Positions 55,265 to 63,524 of a stretch of 64,000 bases of DNA are shown here, in pieces (position 1 is the first letter of the stretch; each line of letters opens with the position of its first letter). The stretch spans positions 31,639 through 95,638 of the forward strand of contig CAUJHS010000070.1 of NCBI GenBank assembly GCA_963204915.1, given 5' to 3'. The notes beneath the pieces were generated by a model. It saw only the letters and a program-made list of their open reading frames with translations. It had not been told where the DNA came from and searched no databases. The DNA is from Planctomycetota bacterium. Its GTDB lineage: Bacteria > Planctomycetota > Planctomycetia > Pirellulales > Pirellulaceae. Made by a program: the position numbers and the translations under genes.

Positions 55265-57247
55265 CTAATCGACGTAAACGAATTCGTTCGTGTTAAATAA
55301 TGCTAAGCATAAATCCGTTAAGGCTGCGGCTCGCCACGGATCGTCGTCGGGCTCGTACGGAATAGGGAGCGCAAGTTGGCCGGCTCGGCGCCCTTCCATG
55401 CGCAATCGCTCAGATTGCTTCTCTAAAAACGCCAGACAATCGCTTTGTTCATCATCCGTCGGCGGACGGCCCAAGGTACGGCGAAAGGCGAGCACGATTT
55501 GACCATTCGCGGTCGTTGCATTCGTTCGAAGATACCATGCCAGACGCTGTGCTGCATCTAACGAGAAACGGCTGTTGAGAAGCAAGAGCGCTTGCGGCGC
55601 AATCGTCGATTGATTTCGGCGCGGGCAACTCGCATTCGCGTCGGGTCGATCGAACGCTTCAAAGATGGGATAACGCAAGTTGCGCCGGGCAAACACGTAA
55701 ATACTGCGTCGGAAATGATCTGGAAGAGCAGCGCTCTCTTTCCATTGATCTTTCAATAGGGTACGGACAAGCTCCTCGGGCAGCGGCGGCATCACCCCGG
55801 GGCCCCCTTGTCGCCGATCGAGCGACTCGGACGCGGCGAGCATTGCGTCGCGAATTACTTCGCCCTCCAGCCGCCTACGAGGAAAGTGCGAAAGCAGCTC
55901 GTTGTCCCCATCGACAGGCGCAAGTGTCGCCTGGGTGGATTCCGCCCTGATGGACCCCTGCTGGTAAGTGCTAGAGCCGACAATTAATCGATGCATCGCT
56001 TTAATGCTCCAACCCTGATCTACCAGTTCACATGCCAGCCAATCGAGCAGATCTTCATGCCAGGGAGTCGCGCCAATCAGTCCAAAATCGCTTGGTGTTC
56101 GGCACAGCCCCTCGCCAAAGTGGTGTTGCCAAACCCGGTTGACGATCACACGCGCGGTGAGCGGATGATCGGGTTGCGTAAGCCAGCGTGCAAACGCCGT
56201 CCTTCGCCCGGAGGTGCCTGTTATGGGAGGTTTCACCCATTCTTCAAATTGCGCATTTTCGGCGTTGGCGATGCGTAGAAAACTGGGCGTGGCCTGGGGA
56301 CCAGGACGCCTCCAGTCGCCGCGCAGCATGACAAAACTGGCTGGGACGACGCCAGGTTGTTCATTCAAAGTGCTGACCAATTGATCTTTCTTCAGACGCA
56401 CTGCAGGTTCGAAGATCGCGCGAAGACGATAGAAATCGGCTTGGCTCAGCGGATCGTACTTGTGGTCGTGACATTGGGCGCATCCAATTTGCAGGCCCAA
56501 CAGGGCTGAACCAACCGTCGAGGTCATTTCGTTCAACAGCATGTGAGCGCGTTCCGCCTGCGAATTGATGTCGGGCATGTCCGGTCCCGAAAGACAGAAC
56601 ATCGTCGCGGCGGCCGCTTGCGGATCGCCCGGCGCCAGTTCATCGCCAGCGAGTTGCAGTTGAATGAAACGGTCGTAGGGCAAATCTTCGTTGAACGCTT
56701 CAATCACCCAGTCGCGATATTTCCACGCATGAGGCCGAATTTTGTCGTGTTCATATCCATCGGTTTCGGCAAAGCGGGCCAGGTCGAGCCAGTGTTGCGC
56801 CCACCGTTCGCCATACGCGTGAGACGCCAAAATCCGGTCGACGAGTCGCGAATAGGCATCGGGGGATGTGTCATTGACAAAAGTGTCCACTTCATCGGGC
56901 GTGGGCGGCAAGCCCGTGAGGTCAAGTGTCAGGCGGCGAATCAACGTCGAACGCGACGCTGGAGGTTGCGGTGTGAGTTGCTTACGCTCCAATTCCGCCA
57001 AAATGAAATGATCGATTGCGTTGTGGGCCCAACTCGTGTCGGCAACGCGGGGAAGTGCTGGACGACTCAGACGACGGAACGCCCAATGCTCTCGGTCGGA
57101 ATCCGTAATCGGGGCCTCTTTAATGCTCAATGGCTCTTCGGCCGTCAAATCCATGGGCGGCAACGTCAACACGGCAAGCCCGAGCGACCACGCGACAGCA
57201 AGGTAACAATCGCGGAAACGCAATTCACCACGCGACGACTGAGCCAT
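55265..57247 (-). CDS. Planctomycete DUF1549/DUF1553 (PSCyt2/PSD1-type) protein
   Basis: A 660-residue exported protein with a signal-like segment ([16 protein letters not shown]). DUF1549 occupies roughly residues 75-280: [55 protein letters not shown], and the heme-like [21 protein letters not shown] (CxxCH). DUF1553 follows from about 350 ([64 protein letters not shown]). The usual N-terminal PSCyt1 cytochrome domain is absent. Such genes normally sit directly before a DUF1501 gene. Here the only DUF1501 gene is ~4 kb away and broken, so the customary pairing is not kept. Confidence 0.93.
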   Translation of the reverse strand: MAQSSRGELRFRDCYLAVAWSLGLAVLTLPPMDLTAEEPLSIKEAPITDSDREHWAFRRLSRPALPRVADTSWAHNAIDHFILAELERKQLTPQPPASRSTLIRRLTLDLTGLPPTPDEVDTFVNDTSPDAYSRLVDRILASHAYGERWAQHWLDLARFAETDGYEHDKIRPHAWKYRDWVIEAFNEDLPYDRFIQLQLAGDELAPGDPQAAAATMFCLSGPDMPDINSQAERAHMLLNEMTSTVGSALLGLQIGCAQCHDHKYDPLSQADFYRLRAIFEPAVRLKKDQLVSTLNEQPGVVPASFVMLRGDWRRPGPQATPSFLRIANAENAQFEEWVKPPITGTSGRRTAFARWLTQPDHPLTARVIVNRVWQHHFGEGLCRTPSDFGLIGATPWHEDLLDWLACELVDQGWSIKAMHRLIVGSSTYQQGSIRAESTQATLAPVDGDNELLSHFPRRRLEGEVIRDAMLAASESLDRRQGGPGVMPPLPEELVRTLLKDQWKESAALPDHFRRSIYVFARRNLRYPIFEAFDRPDANASCPRRNQSTIAPQALLLLNSRFSLDAAQRLAWYLRTNATTANGQIVLAFRRTLGRPPTDDEQSDCLAFLEKQSERLRMEGRRAGQLALPIPYEPDDDPWRAAALTDLCLALFNTNEFVYVD

Positions 57248-57428
57248 AGAATTCTCCGGTCGTGGATACTCCGCCAGCCAATGATTATGGCATGGCGTTC
57301 AGCTTGACCGCCAGACGTTAGCGCATTAAGAGAGCGCCTTGCGGAATGCAGGGATAAGGAAACGGCCGACGCTCGATCGTCTGGCCGATGATGACGATCA
57401 ATCTTCCTGCGCTCACAAGAAACAGCCA

Positions 57429-57452
57429 AGGGCGCCTCGCGTGAAGCGCCCT
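57429..57452 (-). terminator. Hairpin downstream of the cysteine-rich metal-binding gene
   Basis: AGGGCGC at 57429-57435 pairs with GCGCCCT at 57446-57452 across a ten-base loop. Read on the minus strand it follows the stop of the 57484 gene by ~30 bases and is followed by a weak T-rich stretch (CTGTTTCTTG). It is probably an intrinsic terminator, though the U-tract is poor. Confidence 0.4.
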
Positions 57453-57483
57453 GGCGGATGTTTCTAACCCCGTTACACGGCGA

Positions 57484-57954
57484 TTACTTAACCGCTTCCT
57501 TGTCTTCTTTCTTCACTTCAAACCCTTTTTCGAACGCCGCGTCGTTGAAGATAAGCGTGATTTGCTCATCACCCTCAGCCGCTGTAGCCTTGCCTTTGCA
57601 ATTGTTGCAGCAGAACGCAACCTTTACGCCTTGTACATCAATGGCGGTATCGGGATTGAGTGGTCGACCTGCAAGGGGGCACTTCTTTTCGACGGCTTGT
57701 TTAGTGCCGACGAGTTGGTGATTGGCTTTGGCCGCAAATTTGGCGGTATCTTTCTCGAACGCGCCCGGACAATTGGGGCAGCAGAAATAGACTTTGCCGC
57801 CTTTGTAAGCTACAGCTTCCGACTCGATTGCGGGTCGTCCCGATACGGGACACTTAGGCTTAAAGGCACCTTCCTTTTCATCGGCCGCCTGAAGGGACAA
57901 CGTAAAGCAGGCGGCAACCGCCGCAAGAGCGAACGCCATTGAAAATTTCGCCAT
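57484..57954 (-). CDS. Secreted protein with two YHS/TRASH-like metal-binding cysteine motifs
   Basis: A 156-residue exported protein with a signal peptide ending near A24 (MAKFSMAFALAAVAACFTLS...). Two similar halves each hold a CP-x-x-GRP motif and an FCCxxC motif: C35 with C58/C59/C62, and C92 with C115/C116/C119. This is the pattern of YHS/TRASH-type small metal-binding modules that bind copper or related ions. The duplication suggests an internal repeat. The C-terminus is rich in Lys/Glu. A role in metal storage or sensing in the periplasm is inferred. The gene stands alone, divergent from the operon at 58292. Confidence 0.82.
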   Translation of the reverse strand: MAKFSMAFALAAVAACFTLSLQAADEKEGAFKPKCPVSGRPAIESEAVAYKGGKVYFCCPNCPGAFEKDTAKFAAKANHQLVGTKQAVEKKCPLAGRPLNPDTAIDVQGVKVAFCCNNCKGKATAAEGDEQITLIFNDAAFEKGFEVKKEDKEAVK

Positions 57955-58291
57955 GGATCGAACCTTTCAACAAGGGAGGAACAAGGTGTTGCGTTTCCGT
58001 CTCGAATCCACCAGGGGATGACAAGTAAAACTGCCGAATTATAAAGATTCTTCGATGCAATTGCAAATACGCAGTTTAGGAAACTTTTGTCGAAAGAAAC
58101 GGGGCCACAAGAATATGCGTTAAGGATACGGGTGGTGTTCAGAGCAGGCGCTCCCCAAGCGACGTGACGCACTGCCGTGGCAAAGGGAGTTAGACACGAA
58201 GTTGTGGGGGATTCTCGAGGTTTTTTCACTTAACCCATTCTGAGTAAAGCGATAAAATAATCTTGATACGCGAAGCAGGAGGATCGAGTTG
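57955..58291. promoter_or_regulatory. Divergent intergenic region
   Basis: About 340 bases lie between the divergent starts of the metal-binding gene and the small-protein operon. The strong ribosome binding site AGGAGG at 58277-58282 sets the start at 58292. An AT-rich GATAAAAT stretch near 58251 could be a -10 element. No gene or dyad stands out. Confidence 0.35.
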
Positions 58292-58627
58292 ATGGCGCAT
58301 AAAGATTTCCAACCGGGCGACCCCGTGATTTATCGCAAATTCAAGCACAGTGAACGTCCGGGGCCACGCGCCAAAAACGTGCATCCGGCGGCGAAGGGCG
58401 AAGAATACGTCTACGAGGTCGACAAGTTCTGGGTCGTATGTGAAAATCGCGGGGAAAGTTTAGTGCTGGTAACTCGCCGTGGAAAACAGCACATTGTGGA
58501 GCGAAATAACCCGTCGTTGCGCCGCCCGAATTTGCTGGAGCGTTGGTACTACCGCGATCGTTTTCCAAGACTAGAGGAATGTCTGGCCGCGGCTCAGGCG
58601 TCCCAACATGAACCGTCCGCCAAATAG
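58292..58627 (+). CDS. Small basic hypothetical protein
   Basis: The ATG at 58292 has a perfect AGGAGG nine bases upstream, so the 111-residue protein is very likely made. It begins FQPGDPVIYRKFKHSERPGPRAK, continues with a beta-rich segment (YVYEVDKFWVVCENRGESLVLVTRRGKQHIVE) and ends in a helical, aromatic stretch (RWYYRDRFPRLEECLAAA). The opening resembles small SH3-like barrels (GDPVxYRK), but I cannot assign a family. It overlaps the phosphatase gene by 20 bases, which suggests a common operon and related function. Confidence 0.82.
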   Translation: MAHKDFQPGDPVIYRKFKHSERPGPRAKNVHPAAKGEEYVYEVDKFWVVCENRGESLVLVTRRGKQHIVERNNPSLRRPNLLERWYYRDRFPRLEECLAAAQASQHEPSAK

Positions 58628-59270
58628 GAACAATAGGCGCGAACTGCGCGAGGGCGGCTTACGATATGCCTTTGCGCAAACTTTGTTTTATCCCACACTG
58701 GGCTGGAACGTTCTTTTGGGGCGAACCCTCCAGATACGGCGATGGTGGGACGCCGTGGACGATCATGTGTTCATTGGGGCATTCCCCTTCGCATCGGATG
58801 TTCCCCGTTTGGTCGCCGCGGGTGTGCGGGGCGTCGTCAATACGTGCCGGGAGTATCGGGGGCCATTACCGGCGTATGAGGCGGCTGGAATCAAACAACT
58901 TCATATTCCCACAATCGATTATCAAACTCCTGCACTAGCCGATATCCGGCGTGCGGTTGAGTTCATCGAGTCCCACGTGGCTCAAGGCGAGCGAACCTAT
59001 ATTCACTGCAAAGCTGGACGCGGACGCAGTGCTGCCGTGGCCATGGGCTGGCTGATGACGCAGGGAATGACCCCGGAAGAGGCGCAGGCGCATCTCTTAC
59101 TTAAGCGTCCTCACGTCCATCGTTCGTTACATAGGAATCCGGTGGTTGTGGAATTCTGGAACGCTTTACAACAAAAAAGCCTTAGTTCCGTGGTTGATGT
59201 GGCGAACACACTGGCCCATGACCTCGCCGGCGCAACTCGCGACGCCCTAGGACGTGCTGGTGGACCGTAG
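58608..59270 (+). CDS. Dual-specificity protein phosphatase family protein
   Basis: A 220-residue cysteine phosphatase. The signature HCKAGRGRS gives C134 as nucleophile and R140 as phosphate-binding residue (CX5R). D104 in IPTIDYQTP is a candidate general acid. FIGAFPFASDVPRLVAAGVRGVVNTCREY and KRPHVHRSLHRNPVVVEFW match the PTPMT1-like/dual-specificity branch, whose members act on phospholipid or protein phosphates. An N-terminal hydrophobic/aromatic stretch (AFAQTLFYPTLGWNVLLG) may attach it to the membrane, which would fit a lipid substrate. It overlaps the preceding small gene and precedes the CoaB-type gene. Confidence 0.9.
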   Translation: MNRPPNRNNRRELREGGLRYAFAQTLFYPTLGWNVLLGRTLQIRRWWDAVDDHVFIGAFPFASDVPRLVAAGVRGVVNTCREYRGPLPAYEAAGIKQLHIPTIDYQTPALADIRRAVEFIESHVAQGERTYIHCKAGRGRSAAVAMGWLMTQGMTPEEAQAHLLLKRPHVHRSLHRNPVVVEFWNALQQKSLSSVVDVANTLAHDLAGATRDALGRAGGP

Positions 59271-59345
59271 CGCGCCGGGACAATGGAGCAAATTGACGGG
59301 AAGAGTTGGTGTCTTCGGTATTACTCTGCGTTAAGGCGACCGCTC

Positions 59346-60008
59346 GTGAGTCGGATTTTGATTACCTCAGGACCAACTCGGCAGTACCTCGACCCTGTAC
59401 GTTATCTGACGAACGCATCAAGCGGGCGGATGGGGCAGGCGCTGGCTCAGGCTGCACTCGACGCCGGGCACGACGTAGTGATTGTAAGCGGACCCGTCGA
59501 GGTAACCTATCCTTCGGAAGCCGATGTGATCCCCGTGATTTCTACCGAGGAGATGCTTGAAGCCTGTCGACGTGTGTTCGCTACATGCGAGGGCGCTATT
59601 TGTGCGGCGGCTCCTTGCGACTATCGCCCCGAACGCATCGAAACGCAAAAGATCGCCAAGACGGGCGCGCCGCTGGTGCTTCACTTGATCGAGACTCCGG
59701 ACGTATGCGCCACGCTCGGCGCGGAAAAGTCGACGGGACAATGGTTGGTCGGGTTTGCACTGGAGACCGAGGATTTACGCTTTCGGGCTCTTGTCAAACT
59801 AGAGCGTAAACATTGCGATCTGATGGTTTTGAATGGTCCGAATGCCATGAATGCTGCGGACAATGAAGTGGAAATTATGGATCGCGCGGGAAAAATTGTG
59901 GCGACCATTGCGGGCCCAAAGTCGGACGTGGCTCGTGAGATCTTGCGCGTCATCGGCGAGAGACTTATTGATCGTAATGCAACGCATGAGAACTATGAAT
60001 CACGTTAG
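59346..60008 (+). CDS. coaB: Stand-alone CoaB-type phosphopantothenate-cysteine ligase domain protein
   Basis: GTG 59346 (encoding VSRILITSGPTRQYLDPVR) is preferred, because homologs begin at this point. An ATG at 59283 would add 21 residues. The domain has SGPTRQYLDPVRYLTNASSGRMGQALAQAAL for nucleotide/phosphopantothenate binding, VSGPVEVTYP, ICAAAPCDYRP (a variant of the AAVxDY motif), QKIAKTG (the conserved Lys loop), LVGFALETED and NGPNAMNAADNEV. It joins cysteine to 4'-phosphopantothenate in coenzyme A synthesis. The CoaC decarboxylase domain, often fused, is absent here and must be encoded elsewhere. It is the third gene of the operon starting at 58292. Confidence 0.87.
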   Translation: MSRILITSGPTRQYLDPVRYLTNASSGRMGQALAQAALDAGHDVVIVSGPVEVTYPSEADVIPVISTEEMLEACRRVFATCEGAICAAAPCDYRPERIETQKIAKTGAPLVLHLIETPDVCATLGAEKSTGQWLVGFALETEDLRFRALVKLERKHCDLMVLNGPNAMNAADNEVEIMDRAGKIVATIAGPKSDVAREILRVIGERLIDRNATHENYESR

Positions 60009-60622
60009 ACCTACCCGCGCCGAGCGAACCTAAGAATTCGAAGTGTAAGCTCTTACGAGGGGCTAAATAGACCTGGGTGTGTTCAATAGTCTCGTTCGGC
60101 GGCGAGGCTTGCGTAGGGTCGAATGCAACCTTCCGCTTGTACGTACGCAATTGGGTTAGGTTGCCGCCACGTAGTAGATTTCAGTCGTGCCGTATCTAGG
60201 ACTGGTTGTGCCCAATAACCCCGATCAAAATCGCTGATGGCGCCAAGAATGTAGACGCTGTGGCGTCACGAGCTATAGGGCAAAAATCATATGCATTGCC
60301 GGGGTGAATTGAGCGACGACAAGTTCCGTGGCTAGCAGTCGCCCGAAGATGGAATGCAACGGTAGGATGAGCGGCGGAGATTCGGAATCGACTTCCGAAT
60401 CGAGCGGCAAGACCCCAGCGGCGCCAGACTCCGAACGCGCAGCGAAGATGCAAGGCGATCTCGACCCCGAGGAATGAACGCCGCCGGACGCATCGCATGA
60501 GGTAAGCCGAGCACTTTCAAACTTTTCGATGCGAAACGGGTGGAAGCGCACCTGGCAAGACGCTCCATGGGCGCCGTCGCCGAACTTCGATGACTCCCAC
60601 CGTGGTCGATGAAAGTCGGCAT
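60009..60622. other. Gene-free 0.6 kb interval
   Basis: This lies between the convergent CoaB-type and RimI-like genes. Short minus-strand frames (60196-60622) have no convincing starts or protein-like features. A perfect nine-base hairpin is present at 60379-60401. No tRNA, tmRNA or repeat was recognised. It could hold a decayed gene or a non-coding RNA, but there is no positive evidence. Confidence 0.35.
60379..60401. repeat. Perfect inverted repeat, 9-base stem, 5-base loop
   Basis: GATTCGGAA at 60379-60387 and TTCCGAATC at 60393-60401 flank TCGAC. No T-run follows on either strand, so a simple intrinsic terminator is not indicated. It lies in the middle of the gene-free interval. Confidence 0.45.
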
Positions 60623-61144
60623 CTAGCCGGCTAACCGGGTAATGCGGTTGACAGGCTCGAAGCCTTCTTGTTCTTCCGCACGAAACCGGTACTCCATCAG
60701 GTAGGCGTCTTCAGGAGTATCTTCGTAGAATTCTCGCAGGACCGAGATCGCGCGAAATCCTGTGCTGCGGAAAAACACCTGAGCCGCCAGGTTCGTCTCG
60801 CGAACTTCCAACAGAATGCGGTTGCGGCGCTGGCTAGAGAGTTTCCCAATCAGCTTTTCGACCATTTGCGCGCCAATGTGACGACCGCGGTAATCCGGGT
60901 GCACCGCAAAGTTCAAAATGTGCAAGCGGCTTTTGTGCAGCTCGTAGATCATAAACCCCACGACTTGGTCGTCGCACTCGGCCACCATGCCAATGCAATT
61001 GCGCTGTCGGAGACAGCGGATAAAGTCTTCTTCGGACCACGGAAACTCAAAGCTCTTGCGCTCGATTTCGAGCACTTCGGCCATGTCCCGACGAATCATC
61101 CAACGGATGTGAACTCGTACTTCCTGTTTCTTTGTGAAGCCCAT
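60623..61144 (-). CDS. rimI: GNAT acetyltransferase, RimI-like (ribosomal protein S18 alanine N-acetyltransferase family)
   Basis: ATG 61144 is chosen because AAGGAGG lies just upstream, giving 173 residues. The GNAT fold is shown by IRWMIRRDMAEVLEIERKSFEFPWSEEDFIRCLRQ (the FxxPWS entry typical of RimI), VVGFMIYELHKSRLHILNFAVHPDYRGRHIGAQMVEKLIG (the acetyl-CoA loop, variant R-G-R-H-I-G), LLEVRETNLAAQVFFRSTGFRAI and YEDTPEDAYLMEYRF. RimI acetylates the N-terminal Ala of ribosomal protein S18. RimI-like proteins may have other N-terminal targets. It stands as a single gene. Confidence 0.9.
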   Translation of the reverse strand: MGFTKKQEVRVHIRWMIRRDMAEVLEIERKSFEFPWSEEDFIRCLRQRNCIGMVAECDDQVVGFMIYELHKSRLHILNFAVHPDYRGRHIGAQMVEKLIGKLSSQRRNRILLEVRETNLAAQVFFRSTGFRAISVLREFYEDTPEDAYLMEYRFRAEEQEGFEPVNRITRLAG

Positions 61145-61330
61145 GCCGGCCTCCTTGCACATGAACGCCTAATGTCGATCGCCACGACGCCCGCCATGCC
61201 GGTCGTACAGCGCAGGTAAGGTAGCAAAACGGCCCAAAATCGCCAAGCACAAAAAACGGGTTGCGGCGCTCCGTTCGCTGGCCCTGCAGGTGCGAATGCG
61301 TCATACTTGGCAAGTGATCAAGGGATATTG

Positions 61331-61561
61331 ATGTTTACGATCTGGGCGACCATGAATACACCGAATCGCGTGTTCGATTGCCGAAAGTCACGTTGGAGCC
61401 GTCGAGAGCTTTTGCGCCTCGGCAGTCTGAGTTTATTGGGAGTCACGCTTCCCGAGTTGATGGTTCGAGCAGCGCCCAGCGCTGAACGGCTCGCGACGAA
61501 CGACGGTTTCGGTCGGGCCAAAGCCTGTATCCTGTTGTTCATGTGGGGCGGCCCTGCGCAG
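61331..61561 (+). pseudogene. DUF1501 gene, 5' fragment interrupted by an integrated element
   Basis: From ATG 61331 (AAGGGA upstream) the frame encodes a basic/Arg-rich N-terminus with a Tat-like SRRELLRLGSLSLLGVTLPEL, then the conserved DUF1501 strand ACILLFMWGGPAQ. DUF1501 proteins normally continue with Q/H-D-T-W/F-D and about 400 more residues. Here the frame leaves homology after GPAQ (codon ending at 61561), reads EERTALQLALSSAF and stops at 61606. The remainder of the gene is expected at the far end of the element, beyond the window. The product as it stands is a truncated, non-functional DUF1501 protein. Confidence 0.85.
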
Positions 61562-63176
61562 GAGGAGCGTACAGCCCTCCAACTAGCTTTATCGTCAGCT
61601 TTTTAACCTTGTGCTTCGTGATGGCGCGTTTCCCTTCGGTGGCGTAGGCGGTGTGATCGTGGAAACAATCCACCCTTTCCACGCATGACCGCAGCGCTAG
61701 GCGAACCACGGCGCGGTCTGCCGATTCCAGGCGTTCACGTAGGCTGTAAAGCATCTTGATGCGATCCTCGACAATCGCTGCCACATCTTCCGCCGGCGCG
61801 TCCAGCGTTGCCTCTAGGGCTTTTACGCGGGCTTCGGCGTCGGCACGTTCCGCTCGTAGGGTTCGCAAGTCATCGGACACGGCGGCATGTAGATCATCGT
61901 CAACCCGGCGTAGTTCTCGAATCGCCAGCCTGATCTCTTTATCTAAGTCGTCAAGTCGCCGGCGGGCTTCCTTCAATGCTGCGGGAGAATGTCGAGACTT
62001 CCCTTTCTCAACGCGCCGCCGTAGGGCTTCTTTTAGCTTTTTGATATTCACATCCGACAACGCGCGGGCTTGTATCTCAGGGATGACTACATCCAAAAGC
62101 ATCGCTTCCTTGACTGGGTTGCGGTGGCAATGCTTCGGGCCCCGCTCCATATAAACCGAGCAGCAATACACTCGCTCCATTCCGCCGCCGTGCTTTTGCT
62201 TGTGTTCGGCCCACATTGGAGAACCGCAGTCGCCACAAAACAGAAGCCCACCAAAAAGCGACTTGCCATCAGCCGACTTTGGTTGCGTATGCGTCCGCCG
62301 TTGCTTCAACATTTCCTGCGCCCGTCGCCAAGTCGCATCATCCACGATCTGTGGACATTCGACATAGCTCCATTCGCTCTCCGGTTTCCATTGCCGCCGC
62401 TGCTTATGAGCCTTGGCGGGTCGATCGGTCCCTGCGCTGTAGAACTTCCCGCGGTGTTGGCGTAGTTGCGGCGCCCTGCCCAAATAGTGCGGACGTTTGA
62501 GGATTACCCGCAGTCCCGTGGACGTCCAGCCTTTACCAGAAGGCGAGGGGTACCCCCGCTCCGTCAAATCGTCGCACAATTCCACAAGCGACACATCGGC
62601 GGACGTGTACCGCTCAAAAATGTACCGCACGCATTCCACTTCAATTTCTGGCCCCAGCGTAAGGTGCCCGTCATCCTCCCGTTTGTAGCCGTAGGCGACG
62701 GGTCCAGCGCCCCATAGTCCCTTGCGTGCAGCTTTCATTTTGGCCGACGTGACGTTGCGGGATAGGTCCGAAACATACTTGCGTTTCGCCTGCCCGGTCA
62801 CGCCGGCGATAATCCAACCAAAATCGTCGCCCTCGTCGCTGTCGATAGGACCGTCGTCCACGGTTTCAAGCGTAACGCCGCAATCTGAAAGGCGATCCAG
62901 GTAAACAAATAGCTTGCGGACCGATAGCCGTGAGAAGCGATCCAGCGCCCTGGCAAGCACCACTTCGAAACCGCCGCCGCTGGCGTCACGCAAAAGCCGC
63001 TGAAAATCGTCGCGGTTCTCTTCCCAGCCGGGTTGCTCGTCACAATACCACGTCACAATGCGGACATTGTGTTCGGCGGCGTAAGCTTCGATTTCGTGCC
63101 GCTGCGAATCGAGAGAATCTAGGCGAGGGTCGCTGATCCTCAGGTAGCCAACACCAATCCTTTGCGTTGAAATCAT
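61539..63176 (-). CDS. Large serine recombinase/integrase
   Basis: A 545-residue site-specific recombinase. The resolvase catalytic domain shows GVGYLRISDPRLDSLDSQ with S15 as nucleophile and ALDRFSRLS with the catalytic arginines (R80, R83). A 'recombinase' domain follows (YGYKREDDGHLTLGPEIEVECVRYIFERYTS, GWTSTGLRVILKRPHYLG), then a zinc ribbon (FCGDCGSPMW ... YCCSVY ... HCHRN, from ~312) and a C-terminal coiled coil (ALKEARRRLDDLDKEIRLAIRE). These are the parts of large serine integrases. The last ~7 codons and the stop (61539-61541) lie in the interrupted DUF1501 gene, so the protein's C-terminus is set by the integration site. Confidence 0.95.
   Translation of the reverse strand: MISTQRIGVGYLRISDPRLDSLDSQRHEIEAYAAEHNVRIVTWYCDEQPGWEENRDDFQRLLRDASGGGFEVVLARALDRFSRLSVRKLFVYLDRLSDCGVTLETVDDGPIDSDEGDDFGWIIAGVTGQAKRKYVSDLSRNVTSAKMKAARKGLWGAGPVAYGYKREDDGHLTLGPEIEVECVRYIFERYTSADVSLVELCDDLTERGYPSPSGKGWTSTGLRVILKRPHYLGRAPQLRQHRGKFYSAGTDRPAKAHKQRRQWKPESEWSYVECPQIVDDATWRRAQEMLKQRRTHTQPKSADGKSLFGGLLFCGDCGSPMWAEHKQKHGGGMERVYCCSVYMERGPKHCHRNPVKEAMLLDVVIPEIQARALSDVNIKKLKEALRRRVEKGKSRHSPAALKEARRRLDDLDKEIRLAIRELRRVDDDLHAAVSDDLRTLRAERADAEARVKALEATLDAPAEDVAAIVEDRIKMLYSLRERLESADRAVVRLALRSCVERVDCFHDHTAYATEGKRAITKHKVKKLTIKLVGGLYAPPAQGRPT
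61554..61561. other. Candidate recombinase attachment core at the DUF1501/element junction
   Basis: CTGCGCAG is a perfect eight-base palindrome exactly where the DUF1501 reading loses homology, inside the codons for P-A-Q of the WGGPAQ motif. Serine recombinases cross over at short, near-palindromic cores. The second copy should flank the other end of the element, outside the window. Confidence 0.5.
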
Positions 63177-63250
63177 GATAGAATCCGTATGTTGGGTTAT
63201 GAGCCGCGGCGGGCAATTGAGACGGTCCGCCGCGGCTTTTGTTTTACCAT

Positions 63251-63283
63251 AAAAAAACCGGCGTGAGACAAACCCACGCCGGT
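63251..63283 (-). terminator. Intrinsic terminator after the csrA-HTH operon
   Basis: Perfect nine-base stem: ACCGGCGTG at 63257-63265 pairs with CACGCCGGT at 63275-63283, with a nine-base loop. On the minus strand it is followed by seven T residues (A-run 63251-63257). It lies ~25 bases beyond the stop of the 63309 gene and upstream of the recombinase, so the small-gene operon and the recombinase appear to be separate transcription units. Confidence 0.88.
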
Positions 63284-63308
63284 CGGCGACTGAGCAAAGT
63301 GCTAGTCG

Positions 63309-63524
63309 TTAACGTGCGTCGGTCTGGTTTGTTTCCAACCAACGCTCAATGTTGCGTCCGTGGAATAGGATCAGGTCGCCTTGCCGCGTGAATGCAACCG
63401 CACGCGGCTTTACCCAGTTGTCAATGATCCAACGGCGGGTCAGTTTCCACAGCGAACAAACTTCCTCGATGGAGTAGATTCGCGACGGGTCCAAACCACG
63501 CACGGTTTCAGCGGTCGCTTTCAT
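63309..63524 (-). CDS. Small helix-turn-helix protein, excisionase-like
   Basis: A 71-residue protein. The segment RIYSIEEVCSLWKLTRRWIIDNWVKPRAVAFTRQGDLILFHGRNIERWLE fits the MerR/excisionase-type winged helix (YSIEEVCSLW... pattern, followed by a strand and an RNIERWL final helix). Its ATG overlaps the TGA of the preceding gene by four bases (ATGA). In an integrative element such a protein is a good candidate for a recombination directionality factor or a transcriptional regulator. This role is inferred from fold and position. Confidence 0.72.
   Translation of the reverse strand: MKATAETVRGLDPSRIYSIEEVCSLWKLTRRWIIDNWVKPRAVAFTRQGDLILFHGRNIERWLETNQTDAR

Noticed and set aside
60196..60622. Three short minus-strand frames between the CoaB-type and RimI-like genes
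   Set aside because: No ribosome binding site, no domain, and Arg/Ser-rich composition typical of chance frames in GC-rich DNA.
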